A DNA stretch of 64,000 nt from assembly GCA_905250025.1 (NCBI GenBank), contig CAJNOJ010000069.1, positions 6,458-70,457 on the forward strand, in the 5' to 3' direction. The notes under the pieces were generated by a model. It was not told the origin of the DNA. It did not search any database and saw only the letters and a program-made list of their open reading frames with translations. Origin of the DNA: Adineta ricciae. Lineage: Eukaryota; Rotifera; Eurotatoria; Adinetida; Adinetidae. Shown here piece after piece: positions 36,001-51,700 of the stretch (positions within the stretch are counted from its first letter, which is position 1; each line of letters starts with the position of its first letter). The position numbers were made by a program, and so were the translations under genes.

Positions 36001-37611
36001 AAGGTTTGAACAAGTTACTTACATATCGGATGTATTCATCCAATAACTCTTGCAATGCTTGTCGAACTGCATTGCACTCTTGAACAATTCGATCACGACG
36101 TTCTTCTCGTGTTGAGAGGGAGTCTGCTAATAGAGCAGCGCCTGAGATTATACTTTCGAGATGCTCTTCAAGCTGTGGTCGAACAACTTGTTCATTGAAT
36201 TTCTGTGGCTTCATCATGACCACCCGCTAGAAGAAGGGAAAAAAAGATGACTTTCTTCTTAACAAATCTCTACGAATTACATCGAATTCGTTCAATGCTC
36301 GAGTGAGATCTCCGACGGTGTTCAATGCTGCATCTTGTTTTATCGTTTCTGTGTGACCTTGAGTAATTGAAGAAATCATGCGGACTGCCTCGCGTAATTG
36401 ATTGTAGACAAAATCACGATTTTCACGTGATGATGGTATCTCCGGATGACGTAAATAGGTTTTTGCTGCAGTTAATAACATCATGGATGATCGTTTGATT
36501 GTAGCACGTGCTGCTGCTAAGCTTTCCTGTTCATCTCGATCCACTAAATCCTGAATGGAAGAAAAATACATTTTCAAATCTAAAATCGCACCGTTTTTTT
36601 TCTCGATACATTACCTGCTGTCGTCGCTGAGCATGATAACTCAAATTGCTAACATCTTTTCCATATTGTTTGTAGAACTGGACTAATTCATCCTGATTCG
36701 CTGCATCATGAATTTGTTGTAAATCATTTTCCACCTAAATCAATTCGTCAGAATCTGTTTGATTGCTTATAAAATCTTCTTACCAAACGAATAGAATTCA
36801 AAATAAGTTGCACATCTACATAATCAGCTAACATCAATAGACGAGTAACCGATGAAAGTAAAGCCCGGGCGGCGATAATCATCTGCTCGCGTTTCGATTT
36901 TGAACATGGATCATCAGCAAAGCCCTTTGATAGAACAGCCATTTCATCACCTAAATCATTTCAAAACGACGCCTTTAAATCGCGTGAATCATCTCTTCAC
37001 TTACCTGCTCGTTTCACTTCATTCATACTCTCGATTAATTCATTTCTCATACCAGGATTTTCGTGAACGATTTCATCGGCCTTGTGGATGAAATTTTCCG
37101 TTGCTTGAATAACATTTGCAACTAGAAGATGGGCGCGCTTTGAACGACCTTTCTTCATAGCTGATGGTTGTTCCGATACCAACGAACTGACCTAAAGCCG
37201 ATGGCAAAAAATCGTGAACTTTATCTCGAAAGCTGACATTCGTGATGGAAAGGCTGGCTAGACCTTTCGTATTAGAGCAAAAGCGAAGCATTTGACATTA
37301 ATGGAATGGTAATTCACTGAGAATCTCAGTGAAATTCAAAGCAAACCATTCATTGGTCATTTCTATTTCAAGTATCTCGAGGTTTTTCAATTGCGGCGTT
37401 TTTTTTTCTTCGAAAACTTATTCAAGCATGCATAATAACGTCACTTCTATATGAACTCAGAAACGATGTTGATCAATTAACTAATAAGTTGTCCAACGCG
37501 TCATTGTTTAAATGAAGAAAACAAACAAACCTCTGCTATTAATGGATCCAACGTTCGTTGCACCGACCATGTTTTAATTTGCATTTTGCTTGGATTAAAT
37601 TTCGTATACAT
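33043..37611 (-). CDS. CTNNA: Alpha-catenin
   Basis: Twenty core exons give 904 aa (human CTNNA1 906): 37531-37611, 37005-37191, 36784-36950, 36615-36734, 36281-36550, 36023-36226, 35880-35960, 35141-35293, 34998-35090, 34720-34939, 34523-34660, 34392-34468, 34255-34344, 34054-34197, 33815-33996, 33651-33756, 33557-33602, 33415-33503, 33245-33364, 33043-33189. Alpha-catenin links the cadherin/beta-catenin complex to actin and is a tension sensor. Visible: the beta-catenin-binding N-terminus (RGRSKRAHLLVANV-like KGRSKRAHLLVAN), AARALLSSVTRLLMLADYVD, the M region (LESIISGAALLADS; SENHILEDIN), DRTAGAIRGRADRVIDVV, and the actin-binding end (GNDIIVLAKKMCMIMMEMTD; IQWKM-like VQWKMRLPEKKPLV). An additional in-frame exon is possible at 35345-35515 (listed separately), which would give 961 aa. 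Confidence 0.96.
35345..35515 (-). CDS. CTNNA: Possible extra 57-codon exon of alpha-catenin at the MI/MII boundary
   Basis: In the 586-nt space between exons 35880-35960 and 35141-35293 there is an open stretch with an acceptor (TCTTTCTCATCAG, ending at 35516) and a GTAGTC donor at 35344. It is exactly 171 nt, phase 0 at both ends, like its neighbours. It encodes 57 residues rich in Ser/Pro (MCRELSSSPSSLESIECSFF among them). The intron that would follow is 51 nt, a typical size here. Human alpha-catenin has nothing at this point, and the gene already reaches full length without it. It is therefore likely an alternative or lineage-specific exon; an alternative first exon starting at the internal ATG (35491) is another option. 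Confidence 0.5.
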
Positions 37612-38108
37612 AATTTATTTATTCAAAATTTAGAAATGAGCGTTCGAAGCACTCGTTTTCTTTATGCCAAAAAATGCCAACTTTGACAAATAGACAGAAC
37701 ATGCATGCACATAAACTTTTTTCTCTTTCTAGACCAATAAAATTCCTCTTTCTCGATTTCACTTCCAATTGGTTCATACATTTAACCTGTAGATATCCCT
37801 GATGATCTCACTCATTCATATTCATCTATCGATAGTATGTTTCTCTTTCTCCTCTTCTTCCACCATTGCGTTGTCGAGTGAACGTGTACACTGAGTTTTT
37901 TCCTCTTCGCTCCTGTTTAGTTACTTTCGTCATAAAAAGAGAGAAAGTCTTTCTTTCTGCTGCTTTCTTCTTCTTCTTCTTCTTCTTCTATTCAAGTACG
38001 TCGACGTCCTTCAAACACTCAAGTCAATATTTTTTTGTTTCGTCATTTAATTTCTCTTTGAATTTAAATTAGAAAATTAATTATCTCCTTTATCGTTCTC
38101 ATTTTTAG
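37612..38108. promoter_or_regulatory. Divergent promoter of alpha-catenin (-) and the F-box/LRR gene (+)
   Basis: The ATGs are 497 nt apart on opposite strands. TTCTTC repeats lie at about 37965-37988. The F-box gene ATG follows a CATTTTTAG acceptor directly, so a 5'-UTR intron probably starts inside this region. Confidence 0.4.
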
Positions 38109-41100
38109 ATGAATGGTTATCGAGAGCGTCTTGGCCTCAGCCGACGATTCGAACCATCGAACACATCGATGGGTAAGTTCTTTTCGAATCGTCTTCGAGA
38201 TTCGTTACATGTTGGTGGTGCCCTAACAACAACTGAACGAGGAAACTTCGATCAAACTCTACCAGATAAGGAAGCAACACCAGAGCCACCGATGAGTATA
38301 TATGATGTCAATCGTTCGATCATCGCACCGATTCCGGCAACAAATGAATCGTACTTTACTCAAACGACACCTGATATACATAAGTTTTCTTGTCGAGTTG
38401 AACTATCATCAGGCTACAACATTCTCAAGAATCGAACTAGTTCACAACCAACACGTTTACCACCCGAATTGCAAGGACGTACTCCTCTTGCTCAATTGAA
38501 TCCGTTACCAACGACGACGACAACAACAACATTGACACCAAATAATTCTGGTGATTACCGTCAAAGACGTCTTTCTTTCACTGATCATCATCGTACACAA
38601 CAATTAGCTTATCATCAACATATCTCACAACAGTTCAACACTGATGGTACTCGACGTCCGTTTTCATCCGACAGTCCGATACCACCAGCACAGCCATCAA
38701 CGGGTTTAACCTCGCATTACATATCATCTGCACCGCCTTTACACAATCGTACGACACACGAACCAATTGAGCCGTTGAAACTCGTAATGGAACAAGAAGA
38801 TAATTCAATGGCTGCATTATCACGCGAATTACGTGCTGCTGCTTATCCGACCACACATAAATCATCGAATCATTCACCAACACGCGAAACATCGCCAACA
38901 ACAACGCGCTACACCAGTCGATTGAGTTCGAAACGAGCACCACCGCGCGCATTACCAAAGATTCAAACCAATGATCAACAATCATCTCTTTCGACAACCA
39001 AAGTTGTACATCATTTTCATCATTCACATCATCAAGAATCGAAAAAACATTCGACAAACAATGAAGATCGTTCACCGAATTCCTCGTCGACAACAATTTT
39101 ACTCGATCAATTTTTCCATGTGGAGCAAACACCAAACAAAGAATCAACTGTACAAGCGCATGAAACTATTCCTGTTAACAGCGAGAAACTAAGTAAATCA
39201 GAAGAGTTTATCGAATAGTCCTCTTAACGTCATTGTTTTGTTCTAGTTCGTGAGCAACCATCCATTGTACTGCTCAAAACTCCTCCACCATTGCCGGAAG
39301 ATGCGACGATATCATTTGTATCGAAGTTCGCTCGTCTAGCACCCATCATCACTAATCACCCAACAAATGGGATTACGCCAGCCGTATCTGCTGATGAAAA
39401 TAACAATAATGTCAATCGTCCGATTCACTTTGATATCGATCTACATGAGCAAACATTCGATACACTTCATGACATATCTGGATTTCACACAGAGAATGCA
39501 ACAATTACAGATGATTTACTTCCGATATTCGATATGACTCATGATGATGATGCAAGCGAACAAGCAGATGAAAGTTACTCATATATACCCTTAAAAGAGC
39601 AACGAACGGCAGTAGATGATGTTCCATTGCTCGAATTGGATGAATTGGAAACGAACAGTGATATTAGTGAATCGCAACTAGTTCCGATTATTTATGCAAA
39701 AGAATTGGCGAATGAAATCGAGTTGTTACAAAGAGCACATTCGTTGAAACAACAACAACGATCCATGTCCACAAACCATGAAAATGATCGACTGAACGAT
39801 AACAATTCTGTTCCACCACCAGCGAACATGGAATTATTGAATTTCGAAGCATTAGACGAAGAATTCTCGACTGTACAACACCGTGATGAAGATTCACCTT
39901 TGTCTTCAGTAAGAATTGCTTCAGCAACTATGGAAATCTCGCCATCACCAAAACCCGCACCGGATGAAGACGAAACTCCGAGTATGACTGTCATTCAGCA
40001 TAGTACTCTTGCACATAATCGTCTTTCACCTTGGTTTAAATTACCAACTGAACTGTGGTTCAAAATTCTACCATTCTTACCAACAACTGATCTACATAAT
40101 TTTTCTTATGTTTGCAAACGATTTTATTTACTTGCGCAAGATCAAGCGTGTCAACATCGGATTGTGTTCAATCGTCGAAAGCCACTCGAGCAACTTTGGT
40201 TCGATACTATTGCTCGACGTAAACCCAGTGCGTTGACATTCATTGAGCATCGGCAACAAAGTGCGGACAGTAGTCAGCAGCCAATCGAACACGAGTAGGT
40301 CACTTCGAGCAAAAAAACACTTCATTTGATTTCTTGACAAAAAACCTATTTTTAGTGCAAATCAGATCAAATGGAGTGAATTTTTTCACGCAATTGGTTC
40401 GAATCTTCTTGAATTCACTATGTCTGGATTTTATCATGAACCTCTCACGCCTAACACACTTCTTCCATTCATCGTTCAAACTTGTTCAAATCTTCTTTCA
40501 TTAAATCTTCGTTGGAGTCGCATGTCTGCATCCACACTGAATCATCTCATTGATTATCCGCAATTTATTCATTTGCAAACACTGGATCTTACCGGCTGTC
40601 AAACATTGGACGACACATTATTAATCAACATGTTTATTCGTTCCGAAACACAATTTCAGTTGAAAAAACTCATTCTTGAAGGATGCATGAATATCAGCTG
40701 GATCGGTCTTGACACCATCGCCATCTGCATTCCCGATTTACTTCGGCTAAACATTAGTCGATGTATCGGTTTGAAAAATCTGTCATCCAATTCGACTTCT
40801 ACCTGTTTTCATCATTGGCCCAAACTTCAGTCGATTGATGTTGGTCATCTAGTAACACTCACCGATCAAGATCTGGCAGTTATATTTGAACATTGTAAAT
40901 ATTTGAATACTCTAGTATTTGATGGTTGTCTTAGCATAACTGATCAAATATTTCATCATTTAACATCGAATTTTCGAGTGCTTAGTTTAAATGGTTGCAC
41001 AAACATAAGTACGAATGTCTTATTGAATCTTAATGAACAATGTCCACAAATTGAAACTCTTCATTTGAATTCCCTACTGAACTTCAACGATTCCTGTTTG

Positions 41101-41310
41101 TTGAAATGGTCCGAACAACCGTTGATGAAACTACGACGCTTAACGATCGATAATTGCAAACAATGCTCATTAAATAGTATCGACAAGTTTCTTAGTAAAC
41201 ATGTCAATATAAGAGAATTATCATTGACGGGTGATATGGTAACAAATTTAATTGAACGAAAGATTTTACAAGAGAAATTTTCCCATATTCAATTTGTCTT
41301 TCAATCGTGA
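38109..41310 (+). CDS. F-box and leucine-rich repeat protein (FBXL type)
   Basis: Three exons, 38109-39192, 39247-40294 and 40356-41310, give 1028 aa. FBXL proteins are substrate receptors of SCF (SKP1-CUL1-F-box) ubiquitin ligases. The first 640 or so residues are disordered, with Ser/Thr/Pro/His-rich runs and acidic patches. The F-box follows (FKLPTELWFKILPFLPTTDL ... NFSYVCKRFYLLAQD). The C-terminal 300 residues form amphipathic LRRs of the cysteine-containing type (LQTLDLTGCQTLDD; LKKLILEGCMNISW; LRLNISRCIGLKNL; LNTLVFDGCLSITD; RVLSLNGCTNIS). I cannot assign a specific orthologue. The very long disordered N-terminus is unusual for the family. The ATG immediately follows a splice acceptor, which suggests a non-coding first exon upstream. 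Confidence 0.88.
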
Positions 41311-41548
41311 TATTTAACGTTTTCTAGCATTTGTATTCTGGGCAGAACAAAGAAGAGCACAGTGTGTATAGAAATGTTCACAATTCTTTGCATGTTAATA
41401 TATTTTTTGTTTTCTTGTTTTGTATGTTAACTGATAAATTGAATATTTATATTGACCGCAAAAGCAAATCAACAGTATAAATCGGCTCTCTTTTAGATTA
41501 TCATCGGCAGAGTCTCTAAGCTCACTGAGGAGCAGAAAACACGTTGTC

Positions 41549-44727
<3,179 letters not shown>

Positions 44728-45413
44728 GAGTATCTATTTCCGTAAGGATGATTTGGATCAACACAGCAAATTTTTGTGATATGCGAACTTCATAATAGGA
44801 AGGACGTCTGGGCGATGTTGAACGCTGATTCCTTGGCTTTTTATTTTTTCTATGTGCGTGTGCGAAAAATGATGCAAATTGATCATCTCTGTTATATTTC
44901 TTACAAATGTATTTTTTAAACTCTTGTCTTTCTAATTTGCCTATTTTGATAAAATAAATTTATACAGGAAAGTGACAACTAAACTTGACATGACGACGTT
45001 CGTTTAACATACACTATCTAGAAGCAAGCATCACAGTTTGAGTGCGCAATGAGTAAATCTGTCTTTTCTTTCACTATTTTCAAGGAGACTTCAAAATTGT
45101 ACCATAAATCACTGCAGATACTTATGCTTCTAGTGGTTTATAATCGATGCATGTTACATGACGTTGTCTTTCCTCTTGATTCATTCTATGATAGTTGCTT
45201 GATCAATTCCTCTATTCTGAGTACTTGCCTTATGTCGGCAAGTTTACTGTTTTCTGATTGGTTGAAAGATCTGTCAAATGATCGTTATCGAAACTAGAAA
45301 AACACAACACACGCACACACTCGATGATCATCATGATCAATATTGGTGTTTTGTTTTGTTTTTCTTGTACGATAAAGGTTGCTTTTCGTTCTAAACTTTT
45401 TAATTTCATTTAG
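44728..45413. other. Intergenic region between CUL2 and RNF217-like
   Basis: This holds the 3' UTR of CUL2 and the promoter of the next gene. An AATAAA lies near 44953. The RNF217 ATG at 45414 follows a TTTCATTTAG acceptor, so a 5'-UTR intron is likely here. An 82-codon plus frame (45049-45297) has no recognisable similarity. Confidence 0.4.
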
Positions 45414-48058
45414 ATGGCTAACAGCATTGGACACGAGAATGCTGTTTCACCATCTGTTGTCAATCATCACGATATCAAGCAATGGCAACACTGTTCACTA
45501 TTCAATTTGGATCTCTTCACCGATGATAATAGTTCATTAAATCTGACAAAAGATATCGATAATAAGATCGTCGATGGTTGTTGTTGTTCATCATCAACAC
45601 CGAACGTCGATGATTCTTGTCAAAAAAATCATTTGAATCATTCATGTTCATTTGTTGTCCTACAAAAGAATTACACAACACAACTTGAACATGTTGCCGA
45701 AACTTTGTTGGCGGACGGGAATAAAACACCAAATAATTGTTGTTATTGTTGCAATCACGAAGCGAGCGATTCGAAAACACAATCGTTGAATCGAAAAATT
45801 CTCCTCGGTTCAACAGCGATCCTCGATAGTTTACTACGTAATAACTTAAAGTCTTTGCCAGCATCGTCGCAACCCACAACGACAACTACCACGTTCAACC
45901 ATAGTTCAAAAACAAATATGAAATCGACCGGAAATCAACGACGATGGCATTCAGAACGCGGCAGTCGTCATCCGAATGTTCGTGCTAACTTACCTTTAAC
46001 ACCCGCCCAACGTCAAGTTCTCGAACGTTATATGAACTATCCGTTAATAAAACCGCCGACAAATATCCGCTCGACGCGTCGATTACATCATCATCAACCG
46101 TTAACAGGTAAAGCAAGCGATGCCACTGGCACTGCTCTCTCAGCGCTTGCTGAACAACCGATGACAATGTCCACTACTGTTAACAATCTTCGTAAAAACA
46201 GTGCACCACCTAGCCATACGCGACCATTATCATCAACTTCATCATCAGCATCCGCCATCTCCCATCATAGTGCATTAAATAGACGATTTCTACCAGATAC
46301 GATTAAATCTCGCGAAGTTTCTGACGAAGATGAGATCGACAACGATGATGATAATGACGGCGACGATGATGACGATGACTCAATTTCGTCTGAACTCGAT
46401 CAGACTAGTGATGAAGAAACTAGTGACATAAATCCAACCACAATGATCTCCAACCATCCTGTGACAACATCGGAAACTCTCTCCGAATGTGCGATTTGTT
46501 GCGAAATGAAACGTCTTCAAAAACGATCCTGTTGCAATTTCAACGTCTGTTCAACTTGTTTAAATATTTATGTTGAACAACAAGTTAAACAAGGTATAGT
46601 GCGAATACAATGCCCCAATCAACAATGTCATACTTATATGCATCGAGATGAAATTAACAAACGATGTATATCGCCCGAATTGCGACAGAAACTGACGAAA
46701 TTTTTAGTTGATGCTAATCGTTCGATTAACGTCAAAACATGTCCACGATGTTCAAATGTTCACGAAATTGGTAAGGAAAGGGTGTTTTCCACTGAGTAGT
46801 CATCACAATGATTTTTCTATAGATCTCGAAGTGTATCGCTCGATGCGTCGTGCGCCGACTAAAGTTCAATGTGTTGAGTGTAACTTGATTTGGTGCTTTC
46901 AATGCCATTCACCATGGCACGATGGAATACAATGTAAAGAATTTCGTCGCGGTGATCGGATGTTAAAAAAATGGGCACGAGAAGTTCATTATGGACAGCA
47001 TAATGCACAGCAATGTCCTTCTTGCAAAGTAATACTGATTTGAGTTCGAGTATGACAAGCATATTCTTTTCGCGTACTGCAGGTATATATTCAACGAACA
47101 AAAGGATGTGATCATATCGTTTGTCTGCGTTGTAAAACAGAATTTTGTTATAAATGTGGCGGTCGCTTTCGAGATATTAAATTTATCGGTAAGATTCTGT
47201 TTGTTGAGGAAAGTTTGTCTCAATATTGCACGATTTGATTCAATTGTAGGCGATCATTACAGTGAATTGAGTGTTCTCGGTTGCAAATATCGTTTCTATC
47301 CAGATCGACCATTCAAACGACGACTCATACGAGGTTCCATTCTCTGCGGGAAGATTTTAGCCGCGCCTGTTATTCTCTGCTTGGCTATGGTAGCCGGCGC
47401 TGTTTGTGCTGGAATTGGATTACCTGCTTATTGTTGTTTCATGCTTATTCGACATATTAAGGTATGAAAGAGAAAACGAAACGCGATGAAGAGAAGAATT
47501 TCTCAATTTCCTTTTCTTAGACGAAACGACGCAGGCGTCATTCGAAATTGAAAGAACCTGTTTTGATGAGTTGTAAGTCGTTTACTTGTCTATTCGAAAT
47601 ACGAGTTACATTCGTGTACGTAGATAAAACATTGAATGACATGGTTCCCCAATTGATTCCACGTGATCCTGTGAACAGTGATGGTGTTAAGCCAGGTTTT
47701 AATTCAATTCGATCGAATATTCCATTGAACGAAACAGTCAACATAGATATAGATCCAGCTAATAATGCTCCTATTGCTGTTTTTGATGGTAAGAAAGGCA
47801 AGCATACATTTTTCAGTCGTTTCCATTCTTCTGATCATTCTAGAATGTGATATTCATATTCCGACAAGTCAAACAGGTACAGACTATCCGTTCAAAAACT
47901 AAATACTCACTTTTCAATTCTTTTCTTCAGAAGAAGCAATATCTATTCCGATCTCTTCTCTCTCATCAACTTATGTTCCAACAACATCGCCTAACTTCCC
48001 TCGGTTAACACCGTACACTACATCACGAAATTTGTCATCATCGAGACCTAATGTGTAA
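45414..48058 (+). CDS. RNF217: RBR-type E3 ubiquitin ligase, RNF217-like
   Basis: Eight exons give 752 aa: 45414-46770, 46823-47028, 47083-47188, 47250-47461, 47521-47572, 47624-47788, 47844-47876, 47931-48058. RBR ligases pass ubiquitin through a RING2 cysteine. RING1 is ECAICCEMKRLQKRSCCNFN with CSTCL; IBR is QCVECNLIWCFQCHSPWH; RING2 is CPSCKVYIQRTKGCDHIVC with FCYKCGGRF, and the GCDH cysteine is the expected thioester site. After RING2 comes the RNF217-specific stretch LGCKYRFYPDRPFKRRLIRG, then a hydrophobic segment (APVILCLAMVAGAVCAGIGL) that likely anchors it in a membrane. The first 360 residues are disordered, with Cys-rich clusters and an Asp-rich run. The tail after the membrane segment is longer than in vertebrate RNF217, and its small exons (33 and 52 nt) are the least certain. 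Confidence 0.9.
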
Positions 48059-48744
48059 AAAAACAAACCTTCTCTCTTTCTCACTAACTGCAATGATACT
48101 CGAATGGTTGTTGCAGATACCAGATAGTGTGTATATTTAAATATCTTCTTCTCATAACAAATTAGTTGACCCTAGTCACACATCATTGCGCTTTGTTTGA
48201 TTTTCCTCAATGAATTGTACACACACACATATACGTAAACGTTTTTTTTCTCTCTCTCTCTCCTATTGTAGTTTGATTTTACGCAATCTGATTTTTCTCT
48301 TTCTTCTCTTCAAAAAAAAATCATCAATAACAGTATGTCAGCTTTTGCTGTTGTATCTTTGTTTTTTCTTCTATATTTTAAAAAAATTTTATTATATCTA
48401 TATAAATTTAAAAGACCACAAATACAGTTGACCGAATGAAACCGATTTGTTTGCTATCGTTTAGAGTAATCTAGAAATATGTTATTCGAATCGCATTACA
48501 TCCGAAAAAAAAGCCAACCAATGAGTTCCGCTAATATCGATATTCCAGTAGACGGTCAAGCGCGTCACGTTCGACGAGAGTTAGCTATTTTATTTAACTA
48601 CAAAACGGATTAGTTAGCATAAGAATTATTTTGTTCAGAGAAAATGTTAGAAAGACGAAAGAAACCCTGATTAAGCTGAGAGAAAAATACGAAACGATTA
48701 GAAAAATCTAAGTGCACAAATTAAAACAAAAAAGCATCACTATT
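48059..48744. other. Convergent intergenic region
   Basis: This holds the 3' ends of RNF217-like (+) and the receptor kinase (-). It contains CT-rich (about 48253-48262) and A/T-rich runs. No gene was seen. Confidence 0.45.
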
Positions 48745-51700
48745 TCACAGATAACTGTCGTCACGATCGTGAGGTTTTGGGGTTGTTCGCGGTGGCGCTG
48801 GTTGATTTATATAAGTTTGAGGAGGAGTTGTACTAGTATTCGTTCTTCCTGAGTTTGCAGTAGGCGCTAAATATGAATCGCGCGGATAATACGTATCGGA
48901 TGTTGTTGTCGGACGGAATGTAACATCATCGACATGATGAGAATTCTGTGCACTATCGCCATCAAATGATGGAAGAACATCTACACCTTGCACCTCACCA
49001 AAACGCTCAACATTTTCACTCGTTGCATTTGCTTCTTGATAACGGTCGTATTCCAATCGGTAGTACTAAAAAGAACGAACATCAATATGTATTCAACGAT
49101 AAGCAATTTTACATTAAAAATCTCTTCAGATAGCGTTCTCGAGTGACATAGTAGAGCACGTATTTGTGTCATTTCTGGTCGACGATGTTCTTCAACAAGA
49201 CAGTCGCGAATAATTGCATAACTAAACAAAACGAATCCGATGTGAAGAAAAATGAGTACGTATGCGTTGGTGTTACATGTTTCGAGGAATTTCCGATTGA
49301 TAATCAATATATTGGAGAACACGACCTTCGTTGATAACTAGAGCAAGTCGATGGAAGAACGTTTTACCGTCCGGTTGCTGTGCCATTTCTTGCAATAGCT
49401 TTTCAAAAGGACGAACTCGACCTAAACAAAAAGAAATATCATCTAGAATGACCATTGGACAGGCTTGTCCCTACATTTGAGAAATAGTGTCCATAAAAAG
49501 ATTCCAAATGACCATCTAAACATTGGCATAGACAAAACAAAGATCGATGGTATAAACGAACTTACACATCGGACTTAATCGATGATTTATTTAACGCTAA
49601 ATGTTCTCCTGTACTCGATGCGCGTAGATATACCTTCGCAAGTTCTGGCGTTAAATTGTGTGTAGCTAGTTCATTCTAATCCCAAAGAATCTAGGTTCAA
49701 ACGATTTAATTCAACATTACGTACGCTTTTCTTTTCAAGTTGAACACTTTCATGTTGTGCCAATTGTTCGCGATAATCTTTATATGTTGTCCACGTCGCC
49801 AGACTAAATCATGGAACTTTCCTAGTCGAACTTCTCATTTCTAAGCTTCGCTTACCCAAAATCACATATTTTCATGACGAATCTCGATGTCACCAAGACG
49901 TTTCTTGATGCCAGATCACAATGAGCTATTTGTCTTCGGTTTAAATAGTCAATGCCACAAGCAACTTGATAAGCAATTAATTTCAAATCATCATCTGTTA
50001 GTTGACATTGTTCATATGCTTCAGCAACAGTCATTTCTTTGTTATTTTGCGTCGACAATGTTTGATACAAAGACGATTTGCCTTGATTTGCTCGATCTGA
50101 CGGTGATCGATTGAAGTATTTTAACATGGATTCTAGAGAACCGTTTGAACACAGTTCCATTAGATAAAAGGAATCTTCATCTCGCATCGGTCCACCGACG
50201 AAGAGAAACTTAAATCTTGTCTCTGGATAAGCTACTTTCTTTAACGCAACAATGTTGACGTGCTTGCCTGCTTTATGCATAATTTTGATCTCTTCAATCA
50301 ACATTTCTGCTGCTTTCTTCTTTTGGTTTTCGTGTTCATTTAACATTTTTTCGCTCTCTTCAAGATCATGACTTTTCTTTCGTTCATCGCGACGATATTC
50401 TGTTTTTCGTATCGTTTCCGGAAGACTCTTAGCAGCAACGAGTCCAACTTCAGGTAAATTCACTTGATACACGACACCAAACTGACCGTGACCCAACTGT
50501 TTAAAATCCTCTTTTGTTGCTGGTAAAATATCTCCATTGAGATAACCGAGAAATGTGCGAATTTGAGGTGTAGTAGCGAAGTCATCGGGTAACGGAGTTT
50601 CTTTCAATTCATGAAAAATACTTTCATGAACTCGGTGCTTCATCCGAAAGTACTTGATAACGAAGATTATCAATAAAATAATTATCAGGAGAAGAAGTAT
50701 AACTGATATGATCACTATCATCGCAGTGAAACGGCCATATTTCAAGTATGGATTAGTACCTATTCAATACGATAGGGAACATGTTCTGGAAAAACTGACA
50801 TTTACCTTTGACTCGCAAATCAAAACTTCGTTCAAGCTGTTGATCGCGTCCATTGTTCAATTGGCATGTATAGTAACCTGTATCCGTAGGTTGGACACGA
50901 GTGATGGATATACTACGTAGAATGAGAAATATTCGCATTTGTCTACAAAATTTGTTCGTAGGAATTATGTAGATACCTTCCGTTATTATCACTGAATTGC
51001 AATGTTGAATCATCGTTTTTCAATGGCGTCTTCCCTTTTAACCAGACTAGTTTCGGTTTAGGCCGTCCATCGAATTTACAATCGAATTCGACATTCTCTC
51101 CACTTTTTCGATCTAGCCGCAAAACCGTTGGTAGATTAGTTTTAAATTGTAATTGTTCAGGATCTACAAGTAGAAACCCCTTCTTGAGTCGGAACAATCA
51201 ATTTTGTCTGTCAGTTTACCATCAACATCGATCAGGTACGTTTCATTGGCGTTCGGAATAATATCTGATCGTTTTGATAGTCCAATGCATTGAAAATATC
51301 CATTATTGCCTATCACTCTCAACACTGGCGTTTTAACTTCGATGATTGTACTATGAATATTTTCACTAAAGTCAAAAACAACGCCATTAAACTGAAAACC
51401 AAGCAATCCTAGTGGGTCTTCTTACTTCACAGGTATATTCCAATCGACATCGACCTGTTTGAATTGATTAGTGTCTTTGAGACGCCATTCTTGATCGAAG
51501 CGATTTCTTTCATAGGTGAATAAATTGTCATTGTAGATCATTTTTAAATCATCATAAACTAAATCGTGAGCTTCGCAGCGGTAAGTCAAAACATCGCCTG
51601 TTACTAGGCTGAACTCGGGTTTATGAACATGAAACATGTGACGATTGTGTGCGAGAATTGTTATTCCTTTTGCAATGCTCACCAATCCATTCTGTTCATA

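Noticed and set aside
38635-39147. Minus-strand 170-codon frame within the F-box/LRR gene
   Set aside because: Antisense shadow of the disordered plus-strand coding exon.
45517-45885. Minus-strand 122-codon frame in RNF217 exon 1
   Set aside because: Shadow of low-complexity coding sequence rich in TTG/TTC repeats.
49856-50759. HRD-to-HCD change taken alone as proof of a dead kinase
   Set aside because: HCD occurs in active kinases such as the DYRK family; only the missing APE and altered activation loop raise real doubt.
51365-51426. Acceptor TTTTCAG near 51387 for the receptor kinase exon
   Set aside because: Would give a 34-39-nt intron with phase trouble; TTTGACTTTAG ending at 51366 gives 60 nt and the right phase.
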